Assembly (NCBI GenBank): GCA_947629605.1
Contig: CANREK010000103.1
Span: 1 to 5,184 of the forward strand
DNA length: 5,184 nt
Direction of reading: 5' to 3'
From: an uncultured Clostridia bacterium
Lineage (GTDB): Bacteria > Bacillota > Clostridia > Christensenellales > Borkfalkiaceae
The notes under the pieces are model-generated. The model was not told where the DNA came from and did not search any database. It worked only from the letters and a program-made list of their open reading frames with translations. Each line of letters begins with the position of its first letter. Position 1 is the first letter of the stretch. Both the position numbers and the translations under genes were made by a program. Shown one piece after another: positions 5,084-5,184 of the stretch.

Positions 5084-5184
5084 TAAGCGCACTCAATTTG
5101 CAACGCTACCGCAGGCTTAATGTCCTTGCAAAGTGCCTTACGAAACAAGATGATTGATGCACAAAGCACGTTCGCTCGAACAGT
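5084..5184. other. Right edge, no recognised gene
   Basis: No coding frame with a start signal is visible. Small features include TTGCAA at 5098-5103 and 5124-5129 or nearby, and a GTTCG-CT-CGAAC palindrome at 5170-5181. This stretch may continue the repeat block or be the flank of a gene beyond the window. Confidence 0.3.

Overview
The window looks like chromosomal DNA from a Gram-positive member of the Clostridia, probably an uncultured gut-type lineage. This is inferred from strong AGGAGG-like ribosome binding sites, a TrmB closely resembling the Bacillus subtilis type, a DrrA-like ABC exporter, and intergenic regions crowded with short GC-rich palindromic repeats. No rRNA, tRNA, CRISPR array, transposase or phage gene is visible.

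Layout: all four supported genes lie on the minus strand and are transcribed right to left. The order is trmB (tRNA m7G46 methyltransferase, 4627 to 3932), a membrane-anchored family 2 glycosyltransferase (3842 to 2532), an ABC transporter ATPase (2483 to 1539) and its ABC-2 type permease (1546 to 557). Gaps are 89 nt, 48 nt and an 8-nt overlap. They read as one operon, closed by a 17-bp GC-rich hairpin at 501-535. The ATPase and permease almost certainly form one exporter. The glycosyltransferase probably makes or modifies a cell-surface glycan. Whether the exporter handles that product cannot be read from the sequence.

Flanks: about 140-440 and 4660-5084 contain no convincing gene. They hold mosaics of palindromic units. 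A 61-bp unit occurs once on each side of the operon in opposite orientation (378-438 and 4922-4982, 59/61 identical). A neighbouring 35-37 bp unit occurs on each side in the same orientation. An AT-rich unit occurs twice (452-489 and 3909-3947), and the second copy supplies the stop codon and last residues of trmB. At the left edge a minus-strand sigma-A-type promoter directed out of the window has nine consecutive G residues in its spacer, an architecture compatible with phase variation.

The best-supported unusual points are the repeat bracket around the operon, the poly-G promoter spacer, a long imperfect hairpin at 208-285 and the degenerate signature motif in TrmB. I see no clear evidence of a wholly new multi-gene system.
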